In this document: positions 1 to 9,767 of the stretch, one piece after another
Layout of the letters: each line of letters begins with the position of its first letter
Position numbering within the stretch: the stretch's first letter is position 1
NCBI RefSeq assembly: GCF_002192455.1
Contig: NZ_CP021744.1
Location: 2,386,001 to 2,450,000, forward strand
Length of the DNA: 64,000 nucleotides
DNA from: Streptomyces albireticuli
Lineage (GTDB): Bacteria; Actinomycetota; Actinomycetes; Streptomycetales; Streptomycetaceae
Reading direction: 5' to 3'
Position numbers and translations under genes: made by a program
The notes under the pieces: generated by a model
The model's input: only the letters and a program-made list of their open reading frames with translations
The model's database searches: none
Told to the model about the DNA's origin: nothing

Positions 1-929
1 AGGCCGCCGACAACCGTCCGCTGTTCCGGGACGAGGTCCCGCAGCAGCAGTCGTACGACCAGCAGTCCTTCGGCCAGCAGTACGAGCAGCCCCAGCAGGC
101 GCAGCCGTACGAGCAGCGGCCCGACCAGGACACCGGCCAGCACGCGCAGCAGCACACCGGCCAGCACGCGGTTCCGCAGGCCGACCCGCAGGGCTACGAC
201 CAGGGTTACGACCGGTCCCACCACCAGCAGCACGGCTATCCGGACGCGGGTTATCCGGAACAGGGTTACGCGGAGGCCGGTTACCCGGAGGCGCAGCAGC
301 CCTTCGGCGGCCCCGAGACCCCGGCGCAGCAGGCCGGCTGGCAGGACTCCGGTCCGTACCAGGACGCCGGCCGGCAGGGTTACGGAGCGGATTCGGAATC
401 CCTGCCGCCCGCTGACACGGCGCAGCCCGAGCGCGTAGAGTTCGACCGTCCGGGCCCCGCTTCGAGCGGCTCCCACTCGCTGACCGGGGCCGGTCTGCCG
501 CGCCGCGCGAAGCAGTGGCAGGAGCCCGAGTCAGTCGAGGAGGCCACGGGGGCCGGTGTACCGGAGCCGCCCCAGCAGGACGTCCCACAGCAGCCCCAGG
601 AGGGTGAACAGCCCGACTGGCGATCGACGAACGACGAGCGCTGGCACCGTGCCGAGCAGCTCCGTGAGCCGAAAGCCGGCGGCATCACCTCCTCCGGTCT
701 GCCTCGCCGAGTGCCCAAGGCCAATCTGGTCGAGGGCAAGGCAGCGCAGACCCCCCAGGACGGGCCCCAGATCTCCCGTGCCCCGGAGGACGTACGCGGC
801 AGGCTGAGCAATCTCCGCCGCGGTGTCCAGCAGGGGCGCAGCGCGGGTAACGACACCACCGCGCACGAGCAGCATGAGCAACACGGCCAGGGCTTCGGCC
901 CCGGCGGTACCTACGATCAGGAGCGTTAG
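1..929 (+). CDS. cvnA: CvnA conservon sensor histidine kinase-like protein, C-terminal tail (partial)
   Basis: The frame is open from the left edge to a TAG at 927-929, giving about 309 visible residues. Only the cytoplasmic tail is present; sensor, membrane and ATPase domains lie outside. The tail is rich in Gln, Tyr, Pro and Gly with short repeats such as GYPDAGYPEQGYAEAGYPEA, and carries two GLPRR motifs, the second in SGLPRRVPKANLVEG near 690-735. That motif is typical of the C-terminus of CvnA-type nitrate/sulfonate-sensor kinases. In conservons CvnA is the membrane kinase-like partner of CvnB, CvnC and CvnD, which follow directly. Identification rests on the tail motif and the operon order; both are strong. 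Confidence 0.85.
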   Translation, partial: AADNRPLFRDEVPQQQSYDQQSFGQQYEQPQQAQPYEQRPDQDTGQHAQQHTGQHAVPQADPQGYDQGYDRSHHQQHGYPDAGYPEQGYAEAGYPEAQQPFGGPETPAQQAGWQDSGPYQDAGRQGYGADSESLPPADTAQPERVEFDRPGPASSGSHSLTGAGLPRRAKQWQEPESVEEATGAGVPEPPQQDVPQQPQEGEQPDWRSTNDERWHRAEQLREPKAGGITSSGLPRRVPKANLVEGKAAQTPQDGPQISRAPEDVRGRLSNLRRGVQQGRSAGNDTTAHEQHEQHGQGFGPGGTYDQER

Positions 930-930
930 T

Positions 931-1353
931 GTGAGCCCGATGAGCCAGGCGGCGCAGAACCTGAACTGGTTGATCACCAGCTTCGTGGAGAACACCCCCG
1001 GGGTGTCCCACACCGTCGTGGTCTCCGCCGACGGACTTCTTCTGGCGATGTCCGAAGGGTTCCCGCGGGACCGTGCCGACCAGCTGGCGGCGGTCGCCTC
1101 CGGCCTGACCTCGCTGACGGCCGGTGCCTCCCGGATCTTCGAGGGCGGCGCCGTCAACCAGACCGTGGTGGAGATGGAGCGCGGCTTCCTCTTCATCATG
1201 TCCGTCTCCGACGGATCCTCGCTGGCCGTGCTGGCGCACCCCGAGTGCGACATCGGCCTCGTGGGCTACGAGATGGCCCTCCTGGTCGACCGGGCGGGCA
1301 GTGTGCTGACGCCCGATCTCCGTGCCGAACTGCAGGGGAGCCTTCTCAACTAA
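931..1353 (+). CDS. cvnB: CvnB roadblock/LC7 domain protein
   Basis: A 140-residue roadblock/LC7 protein, probably a scaffold or GTPase-activating-like partner for the CvnD GTPase. The sequence runs from QNLNWLITSFVENTPGVSHT through SADGLLLAMSEGFPRDRADQ and SLTAGASRIF, the signature of the conservon roadblock family. The GTG at 931 is preferred to the ATG at 940 because AGGAG at 919-923 sits 7 nt upstream of it. It begins one base after the cvnA stop, so translation is likely coupled. In the operon it separates the kinase-like CvnA from CvnC. Confidence 0.93.
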   Translation: MSPMSQAAQNLNWLITSFVENTPGVSHTVVVSADGLLLAMSEGFPRDRADQLAAVASGLTSLTAGASRIFEGGAVNQTVVEMERGFLFIMSVSDGSSLAVLAHPECDIGLVGYEMALLVDRAGSVLTPDLRAELQGSLLN

Positions 1354-1437
1354 TAAAGAGGCAGTGCGTTTCGCGCCACCGCGCCATAGGGTGCGGTGGC
1401 GCGACCAGCAGCAGACAGGCAAGTCGGAGGAGGAGAC

Positions 1438-1977
1438 GTGGCAACGCCCCCAGGCGGTTACCCGTACGGAAATGACCAGCAGGCTCAACCCCCGTTGAAC
1501 CGCTTCAACTTCCCCTCCGCGCCAAGCCACCAAGCGCCCGCGGGACCTCCGCGGCAGCCTCATGCCCCGGCGCAGCCGCCCCAGCAGCACCGGCGCGCCT
1601 CGGGCTCCCCCTCGGGGGGCAAGTCCGGGGGCAAGCACAATCCGCTGGTCCGCCCGTACGCCATGACGGGTGGCCGGACCAGGCCGCGGTACCAGCTCGC
1701 CATCGAGGCACTGGTGCACACCACGGCACAGCAGTCCCAGCTTCAAGGGCAGTTGCCTGAACACCAGCGCATCTGCCATCTGTGCCGTGAGATCAAGTCG
1801 GTCGCCGAGATCTCGGCACTTCTCTCCATTCCCCTCGGCGTCGCCCGAATCCTCGTCGCCGACTTGGCGGAGGCCGGGCTCGTCGCCATCCATCAGCCCG
1901 GCGGCGACGAGTCCGCCGGCGGCCAGCCTGACGTGACACTGCTCGAAAGGGTGCTCAGTGGACTTCGGAACCTCTAG
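1438..1977 (+). CDS. cvnC: CvnC, DUF742 family protein
   Basis: A 179-residue DUF742 protein. The first 60 residues are a disordered Pro/Gln/Gly-rich tail starting ATPPGGYPYGNDQQ. The folded part (residues about 65-175) starts VRPYAMTGGRTRPRYQLAIE and contains HQRICHLCREIKSVAEISAL followed by LGVARILVADLAEAGLVAIH, which looks like a winged helix. The GTG at 1438 follows GGAGGAGGAG at a normal distance. The last 20 bp overlap cvnD, indicating translational coupling. The biochemical role of DUF742 is not established; within conservons it is thought to take part in the membrane complex. Confidence 0.93.
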   Translation: MATPPGGYPYGNDQQAQPPLNRFNFPSAPSHQAPAGPPRQPHAPAQPPQQHRRASGSPSGGKSGGKHNPLVRPYAMTGGRTRPRYQLAIEALVHTTAQQSQLQGQLPEHQRICHLCREIKSVAEISALLSIPLGVARILVADLAEAGLVAIHQPGGDESAGGQPDVTLLERVLSGLRNL

Positions 1978-2539
1978 CGGCGAGGCGGTCCGCTCCACCA
2001 CCTCCGCGAAGATCGTGGTGGCGGGTGGATTCGGCGTGGGCAAGACCACGTTCGTCGGCGCGGTCTCGGAGATCAACCCGCTGCGCACCGAAGCCGTGAT
2101 GACTTCCGCGTCGGCCGGGATCGACGACCTCACCCACGCGCCGGACAAGACCACGACGACCGTGGCGATGGACTTCGGCCGTATCACCCTGGACCAGGAC
2201 CTGATCCTGTACCTCTTCGGTACGCCGGGTCAGGACCGTTTCTGGTTCATGTGGGACGACCTGGTGCGCGGCGCCATCGGCGCCGTCGTGCTCGTGGACA
2301 CCCGCAGACTCGCGGACTGCTTCCCGGCCGTCGACTACTTCGAGAACAGCGGCCTGCCCTTCGTCATCGCCCTCAACGGCTTCGACGGCCACCAGCCGTA
2401 CACGCCGGACGAGGTCCGTGAGGCGCTCCAAATCGGCCCGGACGCACCGATCATCATCACGGACGCCCGGCACCGGAACGAGGCGAAGAGCGCGCTGATC
2501 ACGCTGGTCGAGCATGCCCTCATGGCGCGCCTGCGGTGA
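1958..2539 (+). CDS. cvnD: CvnD conservon GTPase (ATP/GTP-binding protein)
   Basis: A 193-residue Ras-like small GTPase and the effector end of the conservon. The P-loop GGFGVGKTT is at residues 23-31, the switch II region reads LFGTPGQDRFWFMW, and the base-specificity loop appears as LNGFDG instead of the usual NKxD, as in other CvnD proteins. It starts with GTG inside the cvnC reading frame. A terminator follows directly, so this is the end of the operon. The best match from memory is the first conservon of S. coelicolor (cvn1). Confidence 0.94.
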   Translation: MDFGTSSGEAVRSTTSAKIVVAGGFGVGKTTFVGAVSEINPLRTEAVMTSASAGIDDLTHAPDKTTTTVAMDFGRITLDQDLILYLFGTPGQDRFWFMWDDLVRGAIGAVVLVDTRRLADCFPAVDYFENSGLPFVIALNGFDGHQPYTPDEVREALQIGPDAPIIITDARHRNEAKSALITLVEHALMARLR

Positions 2540-2562
2540 GCCGTCGGCCGCGCCGACGCAAA

Positions 2563-2597
2563 AAGGTCCCCACACTCACGAGGAGTGCGGGGACCTT
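2563..2597. terminator. Bidirectional terminator between cvnD and accE
   Basis: A 15-bp stem (2563-2577 pairs with 2583-2597, essentially perfect) with a 5-nt loop. A-rich sequence precedes it on the + strand, which gives U residues on the minus strand. It lies between the convergent cvnD and accE genes. Confidence 0.8.
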
Positions 2598-2683
2598 CTG
2601 CGTAGCCGGGTGGTGGCGCCTCGGCCGGAGGTGACCCCGGCGGGGCCCGGTGGGCCCCGGTGCGGGTCGCGGACCGGCGGTGC

Positions 2684-2881
2684 TCAGCCCTGCCAGCTGT
2701 GCGGCGCCCGGAAGCCGGAGCTGCGCTCCAGGCGGCGCCAGCCGGCGGCGGTGCGGCGCGGGCGGGCCGGGGCCGAGTGGTGGCCGACGGCGGCGGCGCG
2801 GGCCAGGAGGACGGCCGTCACGGCCGCCACTTCCTCGGCGTCGGCGGTGCCCTTCTCTACGCGTACGAGCGTGTTGTCCAT
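2684..2881 (-). CDS. accE: Acyl-CoA carboxylase epsilon subunit
   Basis: A 65-residue epsilon subunit of the actinobacterial acyl-CoA carboxylase. It begins MDNTLVRVEKGTADAEEVAA and ends with the family's Trp/Arg-rich tail GWRRLERSSGFRAPHSW. The family binds the biotinylated alpha subunit and the beta carboxyltransferase and raises activity of the complex. An upstream in-frame ATG is possible, but this start gives the family's length and lies 13 bp after accB. Same operon as accB; the alpha (biotin) subunit is not in the window. Confidence 0.9.
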   Translation of the reverse strand: MDNTLVRVEKGTADAEEVAAVTAVLLARAAAVGHHSAPARPRRTAAGWRRLERSSGFRAPHSWQG

Positions 2882-2894
2882 TGCGGGTACTCCC

Positions 2895-4478
<1,584 letters not shown>

Positions 4479-4587
4479 GCATAGACGGTACGTGGCCGGG
4501 GGGCCCGAACCTCATGTCGGTTCCATACAACGTCATGTGCGATTTGGTGGGCAGGCGGAACAGAACTACACAGGCGCCTCCCCCTAC

Positions 4588-4609
4588 GCCACCCCCGATC
4601 GGGGGTGGC
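4588..4609. promoter_or_regulatory. Perfect 22-bp palindrome upstream of accB
   Basis: A perfect 22-bp palindrome without loop, about 110 bp upstream of the accB start and 90 bp downstream of the polysaccharide lyase gene. It could be an operator for accB or part of the lyase terminator. No T-run follows on the minus strand, which slightly favours an operator. Nothing else is evident in 4479-4697. Confidence 0.4.
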
Positions 4610-4697
4610 CGCTGTCCACACCCCACAAAACTCTTCAGTAGGAGCCGTAGGCTGCGCAGCTTGACGCGCCTCCGCGCGCCCGGCGGCTCCGCAGCCG

Positions 4698-7085
4698 TCA
4701 CCCCTGGTCGCCCAGGGTCACCGTGCAGCGATGCGTCGCGCACGCCGTACCCGGGGTGACGCGCAGCCGCAGGGCCGCGCCTGTGGACAGCACCCGCACC
4801 GAGGGGTCTTGTGCGATCACCCGGCGCACTGGCCGGGACCAGACGATCTCCAGGGGTACGCCGGTGCGTGGGGGCTCACCCAGGCAGAGCGTGGCCGTGC
4901 GCCCGCGCGCCCGGACGAGCACGGCGACCGGGGCGGTCACGGCGAGCGCGCCCACGGCCCCGGGGGCCCAGAAGGCGGCGGCGGTGAGGCCGAGCGAGGG
5001 CAGGGCGACGGCCTGCCGGTCCCGGGTGTTGCCGAGGATCCTGAGCCAGCCCGGGTCCGCGGCCCGGGCGGCGAGGGCGCGCGGCCCGGCGCCGGGCATC
5101 AGGAGGTAGGCGTACGAGGCGTCGACGGGGTCGGTGCCGTGCGGGTGCCGGAGGGTGATGTAGCGGCGGGTGAGCGGATCGGGGGCGCCGCCGGCGTTGA
5201 TGTCCCGCCAGGCTCCGGTGCGGGCCTCGCGCAGGGCCTCCAGGGGCGCGCCGCCGGGGAAGACGTAGCCGCCGTGTCCTTCGAGGTGGGCCCAGTGGGC
5301 GCGGGGGAAGGAGCGCGACCAGCCGGTGTCGCGCGGCTGGGCCTCCCCGTCCACGGTGAGCAGGGGCGCCCCGCGCTCGCCGAGGTTGCGGTTGTCCACG
5401 ACCGTCTCCACGGGGGTGCCGTCGCGGGCGGTGATGCCCGCGCCCAGGCAGACGACCGTATCGGCCACGCAGAACCAGGACTTGCGGGCCTCCAGCGTGG
5501 ACGACAGCCCCTTGAGGTGCTGCCCGACGACCGCGAACTCGCCGTCGGTCACCCCGCCGACCCAGCGCACGGCGGGTTTGGGCATGCCCCAGCCGCCGCC
5601 TTCGTTGTCGGCGAGCCGCTTGGCGGAGACGGTGGTCCCGGGCATCCGGTAGGGGTCGACGGTGGGCCAGAAGGCGTCGCCGTACTGGTCCGTGGTGGCC
5701 GGCGGTCCCCACCAGCTGAGCATGCCGGCGCCGGTGTGCCAGCCGCGGGGGTTCTCGCCGTTGCCGTTCTCGTAGTAGGTGATGCGGTCTGAGGCCATGG
5801 CGATCGACGCGGTCCAGCCGGGGCGGCGGTGCACGGCGCGGTCCATGGCGGCGAACAGGCGGTGGCCCAGCGGCTCGGGCGCGGCGAGGCCGGGGGCGTC
5901 GAGGACGGCGGCGAGGCGCGCGAGGTCGGCGGTGCCGAACTGCGGGTCGGCGCGCAGCGAGCAGGTGGTGTCGCGCGCGGCCCAGCCCTTGATCATGGCG
6001 TGCCAGCGGGCCCGCTCGGCGGCGCTCGCGCTGTCGCCGAGCAGGGCGACGGCGGCGATGACGGCGCGCCCCCGCTGGTGGTCGCTCTGCGCGAGCCGGC
6101 GCGGATCGGTGCTCTGCGCACCGCGGCTGACGGCGCGCCCGGAGACGCTGTCCATCATCAGGCCGTCGTGGATCAGGGGTGCGTAGGCGTGCTCCACGCT
6201 GTCGTGGATGACCTGCCGGGCGGGGTCGGTGACCTCCCAGGGGGAGCCGCGCAGCAGGGCGAACAGCCGCCCGAGCCCGTCGAGCAGCACCTGGCCGTAC
6301 GTACCGGAGTAGGCGACCCAGGTGTGCTGGACGAACGAGCCGTCGGCGTAGAGGCCGTCGCCCTTCGTCACATGGGGGAAGACGGGTGACAGGGCGTCAC
6401 GGGCGAGGGCGGTCCGCGCGGGGTCGGTGCCGAGGATGCCGCGCAGGGCCACCACGCGGCAGAGGTCGACGCGGTTGGCACCGGTGCTCGTGCCGCTGTA
6501 GTCGGCGAGGACCGTGTCGGGGACGAAGTGGCCGACGGCGGCGAGGGACTCGGCCCGGCGGCCGGGGCCGGCCTCGTCGTGGAGCAGGGTGAGGGTGTCC
6601 AGGAGCAGCCGGGGGCTGCCGATCTGCCACTCCCACCAATTGCCGTAGCGGGTGGTGCCGGGGTGGTAGACGTGCTCGTGGAGGTGGTCGATCCCGGCGA
6701 GGACGTCCGCGGCGAGGCCGCCGTCCCCGGTGAGGCCGGTACCGGGCTGGACGTAGGCCTGGGCCATGGTGTGCAGCCGGGAGTAGCTGCGGGTGATCCC
6801 GGAGGGCGGGTCGAAGGGGGCGTCGGGCCAGAGGGAGGCGGGCGCGGGTCGCATGCTGCCGCGGTGGGCGCGGGCGAGGTCGCCGGTGCGGCGCAGGACC
6901 GAGGCGTAGGGCTCGGCGGAGCTGTCGAAGCCGTCTCCGAGCATGAGCGCGCGCCACCGCCGCCGGAGGACGGCGAAGTCGTCCGGGGTGGCGGCGCGCG
7001 CGGGCCGGGCGCGGGCGAGGCCGAGCGGGCCGGCGGCGGAGGCGGCGAGAAATCCACGGCGGGTCCAGGCCGGGGCAGACGGCAC
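4698..7085 (-). CDS. Tat-exported polysaccharide lyase family 8 enzyme (hyaluronate/chondroitin/xanthan lyase type)
   Basis: A 795-residue exported lyase that would cleave uronic-acid-containing polysaccharides by beta-elimination. A Tat signal TRRGFLAASAAG lies at residues 8-19 with an Ala-rich cleavage region near 30. The alpha/alpha-toroid domain (about 35-360) has the PL8 catalytic cluster: Asn204 in NRVDLCR, His254 and Tyr263 in VQHTWVAYSGTYGQ, Arg317/Arg321 in GRAVSR. The central beta-sandwich contains YYENGNGENPRGWHTGAG near 450. The GTG at 7085 is chosen because AGGGAAGG sits 7 nt upstream; the frame is open further upstream but that stretch does not look coding. Length is normal for PL8. 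The exact substrate cannot be read from the sequence. Confidence 0.88.
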   Translation of the reverse strand: MPSAPAWTRRGFLAASAAGPLGLARARPARAATPDDFAVLRRRWRALMLGDGFDSSAEPYASVLRRTGDLARAHRGSMRPAPASLWPDAPFDPPSGITRSYSRLHTMAQAYVQPGTGLTGDGGLAADVLAGIDHLHEHVYHPGTTRYGNWWEWQIGSPRLLLDTLTLLHDEAGPGRRAESLAAVGHFVPDTVLADYSGTSTGANRVDLCRVVALRGILGTDPARTALARDALSPVFPHVTKGDGLYADGSFVQHTWVAYSGTYGQVLLDGLGRLFALLRGSPWEVTDPARQVIHDSVEHAYAPLIHDGLMMDSVSGRAVSRGAQSTDPRRLAQSDHQRGRAVIAAVALLGDSASAAERARWHAMIKGWAARDTTCSLRADPQFGTADLARLAAVLDAPGLAAPEPLGHRLFAAMDRAVHRRPGWTASIAMASDRITYYENGNGENPRGWHTGAGMLSWWGPPATTDQYGDAFWPTVDPYRMPGTTVSAKRLADNEGGGWGMPKPAVRWVGGVTDGEFAVVGQHLKGLSSTLEARKSWFCVADTVVCLGAGITARDGTPVETVVDNRNLGERGAPLLTVDGEAQPRDTGWSRSFPRAHWAHLEGHGGYVFPGGAPLEALREARTGAWRDINAGGAPDPLTRRYITLRHPHGTDPVDASYAYLLMPGAGPRALAARAADPGWLRILGNTRDRQAVALPSLGLTAAAFWAPGAVGALAVTAPVAVLVRARGRTATLCLGEPPRTGVPLEIVWSRPVRRVIAQDPSVRVLSTGAALRLRVTPGTACATHRCTVTLGDQG

Positions 7086-7452
7086 GGCGAAGCCTTCCCT
7101 GGTGGGCGGAGGTGCGACGGCGTACGGGGCGCGGGCGCGGGGAACCGGTGCGGGAGGCACCGTCGCACGGCCGCGACACGGCCGCAATGGCCGTGACGCG
7201 TGTGTCGCGATCCGGTTCCTCCGGTTCCCCCGGTTACCCGGGCCGGGCTCCCGCGGCGCCGCGGGAGACCTTGCGCATCCCCTCGCGAGACCCCTCACGA
7301 GCCTCTTCGCGAGTGCCGCCGCGCGCACCGCCACGGAGCCCTTCCCGAGCCGTCCCACGACCCACCCTCCCAGATGTTGAAACTTGAACCAGATCGCGCT
7401 ACCGTCGTTCTCGTTGAACATTCAACGACATCGATTCCCCCAAGGAGCAGTC
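7086..7452. other. Divergent intergenic region between lyase and yceI
   Basis: 367 bp without a convincing gene, holding the divergent promoters of the lyase and the YceI gene. The half near the lyase is Arg/Pro-codon-like low-complexity DNA; the half near yceI is more AT-rich and carries the TTGAA repeats listed separately. Confidence 0.6.
7376..7426. promoter_or_regulatory. TTGAA/TTCAA repeats upstream of the YceI gene
   Basis: Three direct TTGAA motifs (7377-7381, 7084-style copies at 7384-7388 and 7414-7418) and one inverted TTCAA (7421-7425). The last pair forms GTTGAA-CA-TTCAAC at 7413-7426, with 6-bp perfect arms 27 bp before the start codon. The position over or just after a promoter suggests an operator, for example of a MarR-type regulator; no such regulator is adjacent. 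Confidence 0.45.
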
Positions 7453-8088
7453 ATGGGTCTCTTCACCCGCAAGCGCGCCGCCGCCACCGCCGCACCGGCC
7501 GGCACCCCGACCGGCACGGCCGCCCCCGTCGACCCGGCGCTCGCCGCGCTGACCGGCGACTACACCATCGACCCGGCGCACAGCAGCATCGGCTTCACCG
7601 TCCGCCACGCCATGGTCACCAACGTCAAGGGCTCCTTCGCCGAGCACGAGGGCAGCCTCCGCCTCGACGGCTCCGACCCCGCCCGCTCCACCGCCTCCCT
7701 GGACGTCAGGATCGAGAGCGTGGACACCGGCATCAAGGACCGCGACGCCCACCTGCGCGGCGAGGACTTCTTCGACGCCGCCCGCTTCCCCCTGATGACC
7801 TTCCGCTCCACCTCCGCCGAGCAGCTCGGCGGCGACCGCTACCGCGTCACCGGCGACCTCACCATCAAGGACGTCACCCGCCCGCTCGCCATCGACCTGG
7901 AGTTCAACGGCTCGGCCACCGACGTCTACGGCAACGAGCGCGTCGGCTTCGAGGGCGGTGCCGAGATCCTGCGCTCCGACTGGGGCCTGACCTGGAACGC
8001 GGCCCTGGAGACCGGCGGCGTGATGGTCAGCGACAAGGTGAAGCTCACCTTCGACATCTCCGCCGTCAAGTCCGCCCCCCAGGCCTGA
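7453..8088 (+). CDS. YceI family lipid-binding-like protein
   Basis: A 211-residue YceI-domain protein. After a Lys/Ala/Pro-rich head of about 35 residues (MGLFTRKRAAATAAPAG) the domain runs from GDYTIDPAHSSIGFTVRHAM through VKGSFAEHEGSL, LRGEDFFDAARFPLMTFRS and TGDLTIKDVTRPLAIDLEF to EILRSDWGLTWNAALETGG. The fold is a lipocalin-like barrel that binds long-chain isoprenoids in characterised members; the physiological role is often unknown. No signal peptide is visible, so it is probably cytoplasmic. The ATG at 7453 follows AAGGAG. It ends 12 bp from the convergent monooxygenase gene. Confidence 0.92.
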   Translation: MGLFTRKRAAATAAPAGTPTGTAAPVDPALAALTGDYTIDPAHSSIGFTVRHAMVTNVKGSFAEHEGSLRLDGSDPARSTASLDVRIESVDTGIKDRDAHLRGEDFFDAARFPLMTFRSTSAEQLGGDRYRVTGDLTIKDVTRPLAIDLEFNGSATDVYGNERVGFEGGAEILRSDWGLTWNAALETGGVMVSDKVKLTFDISAVKSAPQA

Positions 8089-8100
8089 CCCCGTGCGGTG

Positions 8101-9660
8101 TCAGCGGCCGAGGCGCCCGAGACGGTCCACGACCTCGGCGCCCCGGTCCGCCGCCGCGCTCATCGCGATGTGGTTGTCCGGCCGTATCAGCACCAGGCCG
8201 CTCCGCCCGGTCTCCCCTCCGTACGCCGCGCGGGCGTGCCCCTCGGAATCCACCAGCTCCAGATGGCCGGCACCGGCCGCCGCCGCGCCGGCCACGTCCG
8301 CCGCTCCCCCGCGCCCGTCGACGAGGCAGGTGCGCACCAGGTCCCCGCACGCCCGCGACACCTCCGCCAGGGCGGCCGCACTGTCGGCCCCGAAGCCCAG
8401 CAGGGTGAAGTGCGGGCCCGAGAAGACCTCGAAGAGCCGGACCGGCCGCCCCGTCCCCGCCTCGGTACAGGGAGCGTCGGGAGCCCGCTCGCCCGCCGTC
8501 TTCCCGCCCCAGGCCAGTGAGGACCAGCCGTAGCCGACGCCCAGGGTGGTGATGTCGTCGGTGACGACCGCCTCCGTGCCGACGCCCGCCGTCATGACGC
8601 CCTCGCGCACCGCCCGCAGCCGCTCGTCGGTCAGCTTCAGCGTCCACGCGGCGACCGGCAGCCGCTCCTCCTCATAGGTGGCCAGCAGACCGGGGCCCGC
8701 CACGCCCCGCGCGACGAGCGCGAGCTTCCAGCCCAGGTTGAAGGCGTCCTGGATCCCGGTGTTCATCCCCAGGCCGCCGGCTATCGAGTGGACGTGCGCC
8801 GCGTCGCCGGCGAGGAAGACCCTGCCCACCCGGAACCGGTCGGCCATCCGGACGTTGATGCGGTAGCTCGACAGCCAGGTGGGGTTCGCGGGCCGCATCC
8901 CCGGGACCCGCACATGCCGGTCGAAGAGCCGCTGGAAGGACGCGAGCGAGGGCTCGGCCAGGCGCCCCTCGGCGTCCCGCTCGGCCGCGCCCTGCAACTG
9001 CCAGTGCCGGCTGCCCCGGAAGGGGCAGAGCATCACGGCGCCGTCCTCGTCGAACCACTGGTGCCAGAAGCCCGGGTCGAGGCCGTCGACCTCCACGTCC
9101 CCGATGACCATGCACTCCTCGGCCTCGGTCGCCCCTTCGAAGCCGACACCGAGCGCCTTGCGCACCGGGCTGTGGCCGCCGTCGCAGCCGACCAGATAGC
9201 CGGCCTCGACGCGCCGGCCGTCGGCCAGCGTCGCCGTCACCCCCCGCTCGTCCTGGGTGAACCCCGTCATCTCGCAGCCCGGCTCGACCTCCACGCCGTA
9301 CGAGGCGAGCCGGCCGCGGAGGATCTCCTCGGTGCGCCACTGCGGGATGACCAGCCCGCTCGCGTACGGAGCGTCGGGCGTGGGGGCGCGGTCCCCGAAC
9401 GCCACGTGGTCGGCGACCGCCACGCCGTCGCGGTATTTGCGCAGCACGATGTGCTCGATCCCCGACTCCGCGGCCTCCTCCGCGACGCCCAGGTCCGCCA
9501 GCAGCTCCAGGCTGCGCTGATTGAGCCCCTTGCCCCGCGAGGCCCGGTGGAACTCCGGGGATTTGTCGATGATCCGGACCGGCACTCCGGCCCGGGCGAG
9601 CACGCATCCGAGGGTGAGCCCGGTCGGCCCGGCGCCCACGATCAGCACTGAGGTGGTCAT
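8101..9660 (-). CDS. FAD-dependent aromatic monooxygenase (PheA/TfdB, rifampicin-hydroxylase-like)
   Basis: A 519-residue class A flavoprotein hydroxylase using NAD(P)H and O2 on an aromatic substrate. The FAD fold starts at once: VGAGPTGLTLG at 8-18, followed by the GCDGGHSPVRKALG motif and VFLAGDAAHVHSIAGGLGMN, which binds the FAD ribityl chain. The C-terminal 120 residues resemble the thioredoxin-like domain of phenol hydroxylases and rifampicin monooxygenases. A TetR gene is divergently placed 107 bp away, so the pair is probably a substrate-inducible detoxification module or an antibiotic-tailoring remnant. The substrate is unknown. Confidence 0.9.
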   Translation of the reverse strand: MTTSVLIVGAGPTGLTLGCVLARAGVPVRIIDKSPEFHRASRGKGLNQRSLELLADLGVAEEAAESGIEHIVLRKYRDGVAVADHVAFGDRAPTPDAPYASGLVIPQWRTEEILRGRLASYGVEVEPGCEMTGFTQDERGVTATLADGRRVEAGYLVGCDGGHSPVRKALGVGFEGATEAEECMVIGDVEVDGLDPGFWHQWFDEDGAVMLCPFRGSRHWQLQGAAERDAEGRLAEPSLASFQRLFDRHVRVPGMRPANPTWLSSYRINVRMADRFRVGRVFLAGDAAHVHSIAGGLGMNTGIQDAFNLGWKLALVARGVAGPGLLATYEEERLPVAAWTLKLTDERLRAVREGVMTAGVGTEAVVTDDITTLGVGYGWSSLAWGGKTAGERAPDAPCTEAGTGRPVRLFEVFSGPHFTLLGFGADSAAALAEVSRACGDLVRTCLVDGRGGAADVAGAAAAGAGHLELVDSEGHARAAYGGETGRSGLVLIRPDNHIAMSAAADRGAEVVDRLGRLGR

Positions 9661-9719
9661 GCGGTTGTCCCTCCGTCGTTCGGTTCCTCCATGAAAGACC
9701 GGCGGAGCAGAAAACGCAA

Positions 9720-9745
9720 CCGAGTAACAAAAGATTCCGAGTAAC
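9720..9745. promoter_or_regulatory. Direct repeats CCGAGTAAC in the monooxygenase/tetR gap
   Basis: Two identical 9-bp direct repeats CCGAGTAAC at 9720-9728 and 9737-9745, spaced 17 bp, in the 107-bp divergent intergenic region. They are candidates for the operator of the adjacent TetR protein, although TetR operators are usually palindromic. Confidence 0.4.
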
Positions 9746-9767
9746 GACCACCTGATAGGGTGAGGGC

